Assembly (NCBI GenBank): GCA_050433985.1
Contig: JBNPWE010000015.1
Location: 9,261-73,260 of the forward strand
Source: JACIYW01 sp014359745
GTDB taxonomy: Bacteria > Pseudomonadota > Alphaproteobacteria > Rhodobacterales > Rhodobacteraceae
Reading direction: 5' to 3'
Length of the DNA stretch: 64,000 nucleotides
Of this stretch, positions 36,602-45,105 are shown piece after piece; within the stretch, counting starts at the first letter, position 1; each line of letters begins with the position of its first letter. Both the position numbers and the translations under genes were made by a program. The notes below the pieces were generated by a model. It saw nothing but the letters and a program-made list of their open reading frames with translations, was not told where the DNA came from and ran no database searches.

Positions 36602-37406
36602 ATTTGAGCCGGTAGCCGCTGCGAAACCAGTGCCAGCACAGGCCCAGCACCGCGGCCGTCACCCCGGTACAGACCGTAAGCCCCAGCCATGGCGAAGCGT
36701 CGGATATGCCGATCACCCCAAAGCGCACCCCGTCGATCAGATAGAACACCGGGTTCCAGTGTGACAGCGCCCGTATCGGGCCAGGCAGGGCATTGACCGA
36801 ATAGAAGGTGCCCGACAGGAACGACAGCGGCACGATGATGAAATTGGTGATCGCGGCCATCTGATCGAACTTGGTTGCATAGATCCCCGCCGCGATGCCG
36901 ACCCCGCCCATCATCGCCGACCCCAGCAGCACGAAGGCAAGTGCCCAGAACGGATGCGCAAGCCCCATTCCCAACGCCAGGACAAGCACGATCCAGATCG
37001 CCGCCGCCACCAGCACCCCGCGCCCCACCGCGCCCGCGGTATAGCCGAGCAGCAATTCCAGCGGCGAAAGCGGCGGCATCAGCGTATCGACGATATTGCC
37101 CTGCACCTTCGAGACCAGGATCGACGAGGAATTGTTGGTAAAGGCGTTCTGGATCACCGTCATCATCAAGATGCCGGGGGCAAGGAAATGCGTGAAACCC
37201 ACCCCCATCACATCGCCCCGCGCAGGCCCGATCGCCAGCGCGAACACCGCCAGAAACAGCCCCGCCGTGACCAGCGGTGCCAGCAGCGTCTGGGTCCAGA
37301 CCACAAGATAGCGCTGCGTTTCGCGCGCTGACAGGGTATAAAGCCCCATCCAGTTGATCCGACCGAACCGCCGCACCCCCATTTCATGATCGCTGCCGCT
37401 TTGCAT
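36597..37406 (-). CDS. ABC-2 type transporter permease
   Basis: I chose the ATG at 37406 (AAGGAGG just upstream). The 269-residue protein has six hydrophobic segments and the ABC-2 signature around TNNSSSILVSKVQGNIVDTL and SPLELLLGYTAGAVGRG, close to the YadH/NodJ family. No ATP-binding subunit gene is adjacent, so its partner must lie elsewhere. The substrate is unknown; multidrug or polysaccharide-type export is usual for this family. Confidence 0.87.
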   Translation of the reverse strand: MQSGSDHEMGVRRFGRINWMGLYTLSARETQRYLVVWTQTLLAPLVTAGLFLAVFALAIGPARGDVMGVGFTHFLAPGILMMTVIQNAFTNNSSSILVSKVQGNIVDTLMPPLSPLELLLGYTAGAVGRGVLVAAAIWIVLVLALGMGLAHPFWALAFVLLGSAMMGGVGIAAGIYATKFDQMAAITNFIIVPLSFLSGTFYSVNALPGPIRALSHWNPVFYLIDGVRFGVIGISDASPWLGLTVCTGVTAAVLGLCWHWFRSGYRLKS

Positions 37407-37436
37407 CACGCCCTCCTTGCCATTCCATGGCTGTGC

Positions 37437-37464
37437 TTGTATCTCAGTGCGTCCCGATTAAAAT
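37437..37464 (+). promoter_or_regulatory. Candidate sigma-70 promoter of gcrA
   Basis: TTGTAT and TAAAAT are 16 bases apart, 60-88 bases before the gcrA ATG. The -10 matches the consensus at 5 of 6 bases. No GANTC methylation site was seen in this gap. Confidence 0.4.
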
Positions 37465-37524
37465 AGGGGTTGAACAGTTTGACGCGGTCCGGGCCCAGGC
37501 CCGGCGCCGCAGACGGAGGCTTGA

Positions 37525-38166
37525 ATGTCCTGGACCGATGAGCGTGTCGAAACCCTGAAGCGGATGTGGAACGAGGGGCAATCCGCCTCTCAGATCGCCA
37601 AGGAAATCGGCGGGGTGACGCGCAATGCCGTGATCGGCAAGGTGCATCGGCTTGGCCTGTCGAACCGGACGGCCCCGACCGCCGAACAACCGGCGGCGGC
37701 CGCGCGGCCCGTCCCGGTGGAAGAGGTGGCGGTGGCGGACGATCCGGCACCGGCGCGCCCCGCGCAGGCAGCCACCCAAACCGCGCGCCCCGAGGAGGAG
37801 GCCGCGCCGACCGCCGCCCAGGCACCGGCGGCGCAGACCCCGGCGCAGGCACCGGCGCAGCCCGAACCGCAGGCCGCCCCCCCACGGCGCCAGATCATTC
37901 CCGCCGGGCAGCCGCTGCCGCCCCAGCCCTCGGCCAATGAAATCAGCCCCGAGGTGCTGGCCTCGGTGCGCGAGGTGGAAAAACGCGCCAAGAAGCTGAC
38001 GCTGATGGAACTGACCGAACGCACCTGCAAATGGCCCGTCGGCGATCCGGCAACGCCGGATTTCTGGTTCTGCGGCCTGCCGACCCAGTCATCCAAACCC
38101 TATTGCGAGGCGCATGTGGGTGTGGCGTTTCAACCGATGTCGGCGCGGCGCGACAGAAGGCGTTGA
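37525..38166 (+). CDS. gcrA: Cell cycle regulator GcrA
   Basis: The 213-residue protein begins MSWTDERVETLKRMWNEGQS with the GcrA DNA-binding domain (IAKEIGGVTRNAVIGKVHRL). A low-complexity Pro/Ala/Gln linker follows (residues about 50-135). It ends with the sigma-70-interacting domain and Cys motif (LTERTCKWPVGDP, WFCGLP, YCEAHV). GcrA binds RNA polymerase holoenzyme and activates promoters carrying CcrM-methylated GANTC sites. The AGACGGAGG upstream supports the ATG at 37525. The gene is converging on pgi. Confidence 0.96.
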   Translation: MSWTDERVETLKRMWNEGQSASQIAKEIGGVTRNAVIGKVHRLGLSNRTAPTAEQPAAAARPVPVEEVAVADDPAPARPAQAATQTARPEEEAAPTAAQAPAAQTPAQAPAQPEPQAAPPRRQIIPAGQPLPPQPSANEISPEVLASVREVEKRAKKLTLMELTERTCKWPVGDPATPDFWFCGLPTQSSKPYCEAHVGVAFQPMSARRDRRR

Positions 38167-38182
38167 ACCGGCGGCGCCGATC

Positions 38183-38204
38183 GGATCAGGCGCGCGCCTG
38201 ATCC
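38183..38204. terminator. Perfect 22-bp palindrome overlapping the pgi stop
   Basis: Arms GGATCAGGCGC and GCGCCTGATCC are adjacent with no spacer, between convergent gcrA and pgi. The last codons and stop of pgi (38186) are inside it. It can form a bidirectional terminator-like hairpin, or serve as a protein-binding site. Confidence 0.5.
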
Positions 38205-39796
38205 CGCACATAGGCCACAAGCTGGCGGGTGGAGCCATCCTGATCGGCGCCACCCTCGCCGCCCTCAAGCACCGGCGCCAGCCGGTCGGCCAGTATCTTG
38301 CCCAGCTCCACCCCCCATTGATCAAAGCTGTTGATGCCCAGGATCACCCCTTCGGCGAAGACCCGGTGTTCATAAAGCGCCAGGATCTGGCCCAGCGTGA
38401 ACGGGGTAAGCTGTGGATAGATCAGCGTGGTTGACGGGCGGTTGCCCGGAAACACCCGGTGGCGGGCCTGACGGTCACGCTCGGGCCCGGCCAGGTCACG
38501 ATCGGCCAGAAGCGCGCGCGCCTCGTCCAGGGTGCGGCCGCGCAACAGGGCCTGCGATTGCGCCAGGCAATTGGCGACCAGAAGCCGGTGATGATGGGCC
38601 AGGTCGGGTTCGTGCCCGCGTGCGGCCAGCAGGAATTCGCACGGCACCACGCGGGTGCCCTGATGGATAAGCTGATAAAAGGCGTGCTGGCCGTTTGTGC
38701 CCGGCTCCCCCCACACGATGGGGCCGGAATGGCGGGGCAGGGGCTGGCCATCCATCGCCACCGACTTGCCGTTCGATTCCATTTCAAGCTGTTGCAGATA
38801 TGCGGGAAGCCGCGCAAGGCGCTGATCATAGGGCAGCACCGCGCGGGTGGCGTGGCCGCAGATCTGGTTGTGCCAGATGCCGACCAACGCCAGCAGAACC
38901 GGCAGGTTCTCGGCAAAGGGGGCGGTGCGGAAATGCGCATCCATCGCCGCCGCCCCGGCCAGGAAGCTATCGAAATTGCCCGGCCCCACAGCGATCATCA
39001 CCCCCAGCCCGATCGGCCCCCAGACCGAATAGCGCCCGCCGACCCAATCACCAAAGCCGAACACCCGGTCGGGCGCGATGCCAAAGGCCGCCGCCCTGTC
39101 CCGCGCGCTGGACAGGGCCACGAATTGCGCGCCCGGATCGGCCACGCCCGCCGCCATCCAGTTTCGCGCGGTTCGGGCATTGGTCATCGTTTCGGTGGTG
39201 GTGAAGGTCTTGGAGGCGACGATGACAAGGGTGCGCGCCGGATCGAGGCCGCGCAACGTGTCGGCGATATGCGCCCCGTCGATGTTGGAGACGTAATGCA
39301 GCCTTGGCCCGTCGTGGAACGGGGCCAGCGCCAGCGTGGCCATCGCCGGGCCAAGATCCGACCCGCCAATACCGATGTTGACCACATCGGTGATCGGCCC
39401 GCCCGCGCCGATGATGCGGCCCGCGCGCAGGTCGGTGGCAAAGGCGGCCGTGCGGGCAAGGGTTTCGCGTATCCCCGGCATCACGTCCTGCCCGTCGACC
39501 ATCACCGGGCCACCCGTGTTGCGCAGCGCGGTGTGCAGGACGGCGCGCCCTTCGGTTTCGTTTACCGGGGCGCCCGAAAACATCGCCGCGCGCCGTTCGG
39601 CCAGGCCAGCGGCATCGGCCAGCCCCAGCAAAAGCGCGCGGGCCGCCGTGTCGATATTGGTCTTGGAATAGTCGAACAGCATGTCATCCACCCGCGCCGA
39701 GAAGGCGGCGGGGCGATCCGGATCGTCGAACAAAGACAGGATGGCGCGGTCTTGCGTGGCGGCGTGATGGGCGGCGAGATCGTCCCAAAGTGACAT
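38186..39796 (-). CDS. pgi: Glucose-6-phosphate isomerase
   Basis: I chose the ATG at 39796 (MSLWDDLAAHHAATQDRAIL; AAGGATT upstream). The longer frame just translates the repeat element before it. The 536-residue enzyme shows VVNIGIGGSDLGPAMATLAL, SKTFTTTETMTNARTA, and the C-terminal signature SFDQWGVELGKILA. It interconverts glucose-6-phosphate and fructose-6-phosphate. It is the third gene of zwf-pgl-pgi, which feeds sugar into the Entner-Doudoroff or pentose phosphate pathway. Confidence 0.96.
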   Translation of the reverse strand: MSLWDDLAAHHAATQDRAILSLFDDPDRPAAFSARVDDMLFDYSKTNIDTAARALLLGLADAAGLAERRAAMFSGAPVNETEGRAVLHTALRNTGGPVMVDGQDVMPGIRETLARTAAFATDLRAGRIIGAGGPITDVVNIGIGGSDLGPAMATLALAPFHDGPRLHYVSNIDGAHIADTLRGLDPARTLVIVASKTFTTTETMTNARTARNWMAAGVADPGAQFVALSSARDRAAAFGIAPDRVFGFGDWVGGRYSVWGPIGLGVMIAVGPGNFDSFLAGAAAMDAHFRTAPFAENLPVLLALVGIWHNQICGHATRAVLPYDQRLARLPAYLQQLEMESNGKSVAMDGQPLPRHSGPIVWGEPGTNGQHAFYQLIHQGTRVVPCEFLLAARGHEPDLAHHHRLLVANCLAQSQALLRGRTLDEARALLADRDLAGPERDRQARHRVFPGNRPSTTLIYPQLTPFTLGQILALYEHRVFAEGVILGINSFDQWGVELGKILADRLAPVLEGGEGGADQDGSTRQLVAYVRDQARA

Positions 39797-39832
39797 TGTG
39801 CAATCCTTTGGCTTGGGCGGATGGGCAGGAAC

Positions 39833-39867
39833 GCCTTCGGCGAGAGTATTTGGGTCGAGAGGATGGG
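39833..39867 (+). repeat. Dispersed repeat, variant A, between pgl and pgi
   Basis: It begins GCCTTCGGCGAGAGTATTTG and ends GAGAGGATGGG, matching the copy inside thrC (inverted) at 33 of 35 bases. It fills most of the 74-base gap between pgl and pgi. Confidence 0.85.
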
Positions 39868-39870
39868 GGG

Positions 39871-40539
39871 TCATTCCGCCCAGTGCACTGTGGCGTTTTG
39901 CAGGACGGCGCGCACCGGGGCCTGTTCGGGGGGCAGGGCCATGGCCTGTTCAAGGGCGGCACGCTTTTCGGGGCCGGTAATCAGGATATGGGTGCGCATC
40001 GCCGCGCGCAGGACCGGGGCGGTCAGGGTTATGCGCGCCACCTGGCCGGGGGCGCGCATCGGCAGCAGCGGCGGCGCGTCGGGCGCCAGGGCCTCGGCCA
40101 GCCGGTCGCCCCCCGCAAAGAGCGAGGCGGTGTGCATGTCGGCGCCCATGCCCAGCAGCAGAACCGAAATCGGCAGATGATCGCGCAGCCCCTCGGTCAG
40201 GGTATCCAGCCCGTCGTCGGGCGTGGGGGTGTCGGTGTAAAGCGGGATCAGCCGGGCGGCGGCGGCACGGTTTACCAGAAGGCGCTGGCGGATCAGGCGG
40301 GCGTTCGATTCCGGGCTGTCCTGGGGCACCCAGCGTTCGTCATTCGGCACCACCGCGACATGTTCCCAGTCAAGATCGACGCCCGACAGCACATCGAACG
40401 CCGGCCCCGGTGTGTTGCCGCCGGGCACCGACAGGGTGGCGCGACCCAGCCGGCGCAGGAAATCGGCCAATTGCCCGGCGATGCGGTCGGCAAGGCCCAG
40501 CATCAGCATGTCGCGGTCGGGATAGGCGCAGATTTCCAT
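39871..40539 (-). CDS. pgl: 6-phosphogluconolactonase
   Basis: The 222-residue protein (ATG at 40539) has the Pgl signatures LSVPGGNTPGPAFDVL, VVPNDERWVPQDSPESNARLIRQ, and LLGMGADMHTASLFAGGD. It hydrolyses 6-phosphogluconolactone from Zwf. Its start shares one base with the zwf stop (TGATG), so the genes are translationally coupled. Confidence 0.95.
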   Translation of the reverse strand: MEICAYPDRDMLMLGLADRIAGQLADFLRRLGRATLSVPGGNTPGPAFDVLSGVDLDWEHVAVVPNDERWVPQDSPESNARLIRQRLLVNRAAAARLIPLYTDTPTPDDGLDTLTEGLRDHLPISVLLLGMGADMHTASLFAGGDRLAEALAPDAPPLLPMRAPGQVARITLTAPVLRAAMRTHILITGPEKRAALEQAMALPPEQAPVRAVLQNATVHWAE

Positions 40540-41990
40540 CACCGGATCTCCCGCCAGCGGCGGCCGTCGCGATGCATGAGCATCAGCGCATCCTCGGGGC
40601 CGCTGGAACCGGCGTCATAGGGTTTGGGCGATTCGCCGCGCGCTTCCCATTCCCCGATGATCGGGTCGGTCCAGGCCCATGCCGCCTCGACCTCGTCGCC
40701 GCGCATGAACAGGGTCTGGTTGCCCCGGATCACATCCATGATCAGCCGTTCATAGGCGTCGGGGATGTCGGTGCCCTCTTCGCCCAAAGCCTCGGCGAAG
40801 GACATGTCCAGCGGTACCTCGGTCAGGCGCATGCCGCCGGGGCCCGGTTCCTTGATCATCACCTTCAGGTTGATCCCCTCGTCGGGTTGCAGGCGGATCA
40901 CCAGCACATTGGCGCGCCAGCCCTCTTCCTGTTCAAAGATCGAATGCGGCGGTTCCTTGAATGTCACCGCGATTTCCGAGGCGCGGGCGCGCAGGCGTTT
41001 GCCGGTGCGCAGGTAGAACGGCGTGCCCTTCCAGCGCCAGCTAGACAGCGACGCCTTCAGCGCCACAAAGCTTTCGGTCAGGCTTTCGGTGCGACCGGTG
41101 TGATCAAGATAGCTGTCGGCCTGCCCGGTGCCCAGATACTGGCCGCGCACGATATCATCGGGGGCGACCGGATCAAGGGCGCGGATCACCTTGAGCTTTT
41201 CATCGCGCACCGCGTCGGGATCGAATTTATAGGGTGGTTCCATCGCGATCAGGCACAAAAGTTGCATCAGGTGGTTCTGCACCATATCACGCATCGCGCC
41301 CGAGGTATCGTAATAGCTGCCGCGCCCCTCGACCCCCACGGTTTCGGCCACGGTGATCTGCACATGATCAACATATTGCGCGTTCCACAGCGGTTCAAAC
41401 AGGATATTGGCAAAGCGCACCGCCATCAGGTTCTGCACGGTTTCCTTGCCAAGATAGTGATCGATGCGATAGATCTGATCCTCCTTGAAATGTGTGGCCA
41501 TTTCGGCGTTTAGCGTGCGGGCGCTGGCGCGGTCGCGGCCAAAGGGTTTCTCGATCACGATCCGGCTGTGCTTGTCGGTGATGCGGTGGCGGTGCAGGCG
41601 GGTGGCGATTTCGGCGAACAGGGTGGGTGCGACCGACAGATAGAACGCCCGCACCACCGACTTGCGCATCAGTTTCGCAAGGGCGTCCCAGCCGTCGGTG
41701 CCCCTTGCATCCAGCGCGACGTAACCCACGATTTTCACGAAGCGATCGACCGCATCCGCGGCTTGCTTGGCGGCGGGGATGTGATCGCGGATAGAGGCGC
41801 GCACCACCTCGCGGTAGGCGGCATCGTCCATGGTGCTGCGGGCCGCCCCGATGATGCGGCTGTCTTCGGTGATCTGTTCGTCCAGAAACCGCCGGTAAAG
41901 CCCCGGCAGGATCTTGCGCCGCGCCAGATCGCCGGTGCCCCCAAAGATCACCAGGTCGAAAGGGTCTACCGGGATGATGCGCGATGCCAT
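40539..41990 (-). CDS. zwf: Glucose-6-phosphate dehydrogenase
   Basis: The 483-residue enzyme starts MASRIIPVDPFDLVIFGGTG with the NADP-binding motif FGGTGDLARRKILPGLY. The active-site segment RIDHYLGKETVQNLM is present. It makes 6-phosphogluconolactone, the first step of the oxidative pentose phosphate and Entner-Doudoroff routes. It is the first gene of zwf-pgl-pgi. The 184-base gap upstream (41991-42174) shows no gene. Confidence 0.96.
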   Translation of the reverse strand: MASRIIPVDPFDLVIFGGTGDLARRKILPGLYRRFLDEQITEDSRIIGAARSTMDDAAYREVVRASIRDHIPAAKQAADAVDRFVKIVGYVALDARGTDGWDALAKLMRKSVVRAFYLSVAPTLFAEIATRLHRHRITDKHSRIVIEKPFGRDRASARTLNAEMATHFKEDQIYRIDHYLGKETVQNLMAVRFANILFEPLWNAQYVDHVQITVAETVGVEGRGSYYDTSGAMRDMVQNHLMQLLCLIAMEPPYKFDPDAVRDEKLKVIRALDPVAPDDIVRGQYLGTGQADSYLDHTGRTESLTESFVALKASLSSWRWKGTPFYLRTGKRLRARASEIAVTFKEPPHSIFEQEEGWRANVLVIRLQPDEGINLKVMIKEPGPGGMRLTEVPLDMSFAEALGEEGTDIPDAYERLIMDVIRGNQTLFMRGDEVEAAWAWTDPIIGEWEARGESPKPYDAGSSGPEDALMLMHRDGRRWREIR

Positions 41991-42174
41991 GGTGGTTTCC
42001 TGCTGTGATCGGGGGTGCCCGCCCGATGGCCGATAGGGGCCGCCATGTGGCCTGCCTATCCCGACCAGAATATCACGCCGATTTCAAGGCCCCGCCGCCC
42101 CTGATGGCCGCATGGCAGACACCCGGCCCGGTCATGGCCCCGAATTTTCGGTCGGGATTTTTCGGAGGGTATTT

Positions 42175-42891
42175 TCAGGCGCCCAGCCGTTCGGCCAGTT
42201 CGGGGAAGGTGTCAACGATGAAATCGTGATGCGGGTTCGGGGTGGGATCGGGCGGGCCCGCGTCGCCCCATTCGTCGGGGCGGCGCACAAAGGCAGTGCG
42301 AAACCCCTGCGCCCTGGCCGCATCCAGATCGAAATTGTGGCAGGCCACCATGCAGCATTCCGAGGGATCGAGTTGCAGGAAGCGCGCGGCGGTTTGATAG
42401 GATTCGGGCAGGATCTTGTACTTGCCGATCGCTTCGCAGGAAATCACCGCATCCCAGGACAGCCCGTTGGCGCGCGCGGTGTCGATGATCATCCGGAAAC
42501 TGAGGATGGTGAAAGAGGCGCAGATGAATTTCCGCCGCAGCCGGGGCAGCACGTCGGGGAAATCCGGCCAGCAGGTGAATGCGTGCGGCGTGGTCCAGGA
42601 AATATCAACGCGGTCTTCCTCGGTCAGGGCGTCAAGCCCGCGTTCGGCCAGCAGATCGTCCAGCACCTTGCGATGTGCCTGATCGAAATTATAGGCGGGC
42701 GGTTCATGTTCGCCCAGGCGCAGCATTCTGCCCAGTGACCGGCGGCGCAGTTCATTGGTGAAACCGGCCCAGTCATGGGTAAGCCCGTGGCGCCCGCCCG
42801 CCCGTTCCAGCGCTGTGCGAAAGCCGCCGTGCCAGTCAAGAATAGTGCCGCCGGTGTCGAAGGTAAGGGCCTTGATGGCGTCGATGCTCAT
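42175..42891 (-). CDS. HAD superfamily hydrolase (haloacid dehalogenase type II-like)
   Basis: The 238-residue protein begins MSIDAIKALTFDTGGTILDW; the nucleophile Asp is in FDTGGT. Motif II appears as FICASFTILSF, the lysine in KYKILPESY and the C-terminal CCMVACHNFDLDAARAQGFR are all type II dehalogenase-like. The true substrate could be a 2-haloacid or another small acid. It lies next to a decayed TRAP permease and an IclR regulator, so it may be the survivor of an organic-acid uptake cluster. Confidence 0.8.
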   Translation of the reverse strand: MSIDAIKALTFDTGGTILDWHGGFRTALERAGGRHGLTHDWAGFTNELRRRSLGRMLRLGEHEPPAYNFDQAHRKVLDDLLAERGLDALTEEDRVDISWTTPHAFTCWPDFPDVLPRLRRKFICASFTILSFRMIIDTARANGLSWDAVISCEAIGKYKILPESYQTAARFLQLDPSECCMVACHNFDLDAARAQGFRTAFVRRPDEWGDAGPPDPTPNPHHDFIVDTFPELAERLGA

Positions 42892-42906
42892 GTTTTCTGT
42901 CTCCTG

Positions 42907-43111
42907 TCAGGTGGCGGCGGGCAGGCCCGGCATCAGCCGCATCGCCACGATGAACGGCAGCACCGATCATGATGTCTGTGGTCCCGGCCCCCGGATCGAA
43001 CCCCGTCGCTGAAACCGGCGGGCAGACCACCGACAATGTCAACACTATCATCGAAACCGGGTCCATGAACATGCCCGGCGCGATTGAGACGGCGCAGACC
43101 ATGAGCATCGC
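42907..43111 (-). pseudogene. Remnant of a TRAP transporter large permease (DctM-like)
   Basis: Two pieces of a DctM C-terminal region are readable in different frames on the minus strand. One is APGMFMDPVSMIVLTLSVVC continuing to PPVSATGFDPG (about 42989-43108). The other is LPFIVAMRLMPGLPAAT before a stop at 42909. The part between them and the whole N-terminal region are gone. The piece lies between the HAD gene and the IclR regulator. The rest of 42892-43191 holds no gene. Confidence 0.65.
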
Positions 43112-43191
43112 CATCCAGGGCGCCGGATCCCCGCTTGACGGCAAGCTGTCAGTGCCGTTATCTTTCATCTAGCGGAAGAGAATTCCGGTGA

Positions 43192-44031
43192 ATGGAATTT
43201 ATGGGCAAGGGCAGCAAAGGGGGCGCGGTTATGGAACAGGCACCTGTCGGCACCGTTGAGCGGGTGATCGTGCTGATGCGCGCCCTTGCCGAGGTCAGCG
43301 GTTCGACCAACCTCAAGCAACTGTCGGACAGTACCGGCCTGCCGCCCAGCACCGTTCACCGCCTGCTTGCCCTGTTGATGAAGCAGCGTATCGTCGAACG
43401 GGGGGAACAGGCGCAATCCTACCGGGTCGGCCCCGAATATTACCGCCTCGCCTCGCTGGTGGTTTCGGCGGTCAGTACCCGCGATGTGGCCCAGCCGTTC
43501 ATGGAACGGGTGGTGCAGGCCACCGGCGAGACATGTCTCTTGATGCGCTACATGAAAGGCCCGCGGAAGGTGATGCTGGAACATTCGGTCGATGGGCCGC
43601 ACCAGCTGCGTTATTTCGTCCGGTTGTATCAACCGCTGTCGCTGTTGTGGGGCGCGCCGGGGCGCACGATCCTGGCCTTTCTGCCCCAGGCAGAGGTTGA
43701 CGCGGCCCGCGCCCAGGGCAAGCCGTCGCTACTGGCGGGCGAAAACCCGCCCGATGCCAGAACCCTTGCGGCCTCATTGCGAAACATCCGGGAAAAGGGC
43801 TATGCGATGTCGTTCGGTGAACAGATCGGCGGTGCCGTCGGTTTCGCCGCCCCGGTCTTTCTGGGCAATGGCGAGGTTTTCGGCAGCCTGTGTATCACCA
43901 TGCCGCGCCAGCGTTTCGATGCCGCGCAGGCCGCGACCATCGCGCAGGTTCTGTGCCGCGAAGCCGCTGATCTGAGCACGGCCTTCGGCCACACCGCCCC
44001 GCTCCCCGCCCTTGCCCAAGGGGTTGCCTGA
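43192..44031 (+). CDS. IclR family transcriptional regulator
   Basis: The 279-residue protein has an N-terminal winged helix (VERVIVLMRALAEVSGSTNL, LKQLSDSTGLPPSTVHRLLA) and the C-terminal IclR effector domain (ETCLLMRYMKGPRKVML, GYAMSFGEQIGGAVGFAAPV). ATGs at 43192, 43201 and 43231 are all possible; the last has AAGGGGG upstream. IclR proteins sense small organic acids or aromatic metabolites. It most likely once controlled the adjacent TRAP permease, now a remnant, and perhaps the HAD gene. Confidence 0.9.
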   Translation: MEFMGKGSKGGAVMEQAPVGTVERVIVLMRALAEVSGSTNLKQLSDSTGLPPSTVHRLLALLMKQRIVERGEQAQSYRVGPEYYRLASLVVSAVSTRDVAQPFMERVVQATGETCLLMRYMKGPRKVMLEHSVDGPHQLRYFVRLYQPLSLLWGAPGRTILAFLPQAEVDAARAQGKPSLLAGENPPDARTLAASLRNIREKGYAMSFGEQIGGAVGFAAPVFLGNGEVFGSLCITMPRQRFDAAQAATIAQVLCREAADLSTAFGHTAPLPALAQGVA

Positions 44032-44205
44032 ACGGCCGACACCGATCTTGACCGGTTGTGGAACCTGCATGTCGTTGACCGGCTGGGCGGTGGTCGCGAC
44101 CCGATCCATGTCGCCGGGTATCCCCTGCGCGACATCCGCTGCACGATCTTTCTAGGATCGGCCTTTCCAGGATCGGCGGCCTTATACCCGCCGTGCGCGG
44201 CGGTG

Positions 44206-44937
44206 TCAGGTGGTCTGAAAACTCACATCCGCATCCCTGAAGATGGCGGCAGTCAGTCGGCCGGTGGCATAGGCGCCGGTATCGATGGCGATACGGCCGT
44301 TTTCCATCCGGGGCGTATCCACGATCGTGTGGCCGTGAACGATCCAGATCCCATCGCGGCGCGGTGTGGTCATGAAATCGGCATGCCCCCAGTGCAGGAT
44401 ATCGGCGGGTTGCGATTCGAACGGACGGGCGGGATCGGCCCCGGCGTGAACCACGCCGACAGTCCCCGACAGCCAGCTTGACGGCAGATCCGCGATCCAG
44501 GCAACCAGATCCTCGCCCATGGCGCCCGCCAGCCGGTCGCGCGCCGCCAGCAGGTGGTCATCGCGGCTGGTTTCCGTCAGGCCGGCCACGCCAAAGCTGG
44601 CCAGGGTCTGAAGCCCGCCGTTGCGCAACCAGCGCCGTCCATGCGTTTCGGGCCGGGCCAGAAAATCAAGCAGCATCTCTTCGTGGTTTCCCTTCAGGCA
44701 GATGATGTCGGGCCGGGCGCGCAACAGGCGCAACACCTCGGCCGACTGATCGCCGCGATCGACATAATCGCCGACACACACCACCAGTCCGGGGTCAAGT
44801 TGCGCAAGAAGCTTTTCAAGCAGGTCGGCGCGCCCGTGAATATCGCCGATGGCGGCAAAGGCGCGCGGGGTCGAGGGTGCCTCGAACACCGCCCCGGCCT
44901 GTGGCGCACGCGCAAACAGCGATTTCAGAAACTTCAT
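44206..44937 (-). CDS. Calcineurin-like metallophosphatase (Ser/Thr phosphatase family)
   Basis: I chose the ATG at 44937 (MKFLKSLFARAPQAGAVFEA; GGAAAG upstream). The 243-residue protein shows the metallophosphatase motifs GDIHGRADLL, GDYVDRGDQS, KGNHEEMLL, VVHAGADPARPF and WIVHGHTIVD. It is related to bacterial PrpA/PrpE-type phosphatases; substrate unknown. It diverges from the polysaccharide export gene and shares its promoter region. The gap 44032-44205 before it contains no gene I can support. Confidence 0.9.
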   Translation of the reverse strand: MKFLKSLFARAPQAGAVFEAPSTPRAFAAIGDIHGRADLLEKLLAQLDPGLVVCVGDYVDRGDQSAEVLRLLRARPDIICLKGNHEEMLLDFLARPETHGRRWLRNGGLQTLASFGVAGLTETSRDDHLLAARDRLAGAMGEDLVAWIADLPSSWLSGTVGVVHAGADPARPFESQPADILHWGHADFMTTPRRDGIWIVHGHTIVDTPRMENGRIAIDTGAYATGRLTAAIFRDADVSFQTT

Positions 44938-45009
44938 CAGCGGCTTTCCGGAGTGTGCAGGTGAAACGGACTCATCCGCGCGGCGCGGCAGGTTTGACAC
45001 ATTCTGCCC

Positions 45010-45096
45010 CCTGAATGCAATTTTTGCGGGCGTCCGGTCAATCAGGCGTGACCTTTTTGTCAACGCTTGCTACATCCCGAATGCAATCAAAGCGGG
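45010..45096 (+). promoter_or_regulatory. Direct repeat upstream of the Wza-like gene
   Basis: Two 21-base stretches, 45010-45030 and 45076-45096, share GAATGCAAT and a following GCGGG, matching at 16 of 21 positions and starting 66 bases apart. They lie in the divergent promoter region. They may be paired binding sites for a regulator of polysaccharide genes; no regulator is implied by sequence. Confidence 0.4.
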
Positions 45097-45105
45097 GGCG
45101 GTGTT

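Noticed and set aside
36350..36764. Plus-strand open frames in the VWA-ABC permease gap
   Set aside because: No ribosome site, no homology and the longer one runs antisense into the ABC permease gene.
42836..43172. Short open frames on both strands as intact genes
   Set aside because: The minus-strand one is partly TRAP permease sequence cut by a frameshift; the plus-strand one is low-complexity antisense.
44056..44205. A plus-strand frame after the IclR gene with WNLHVVDRLGGGRDPIHVAG
   Set aside because: It has no start site and I recognise no family. It may be a gene scrap but cannot be supported.
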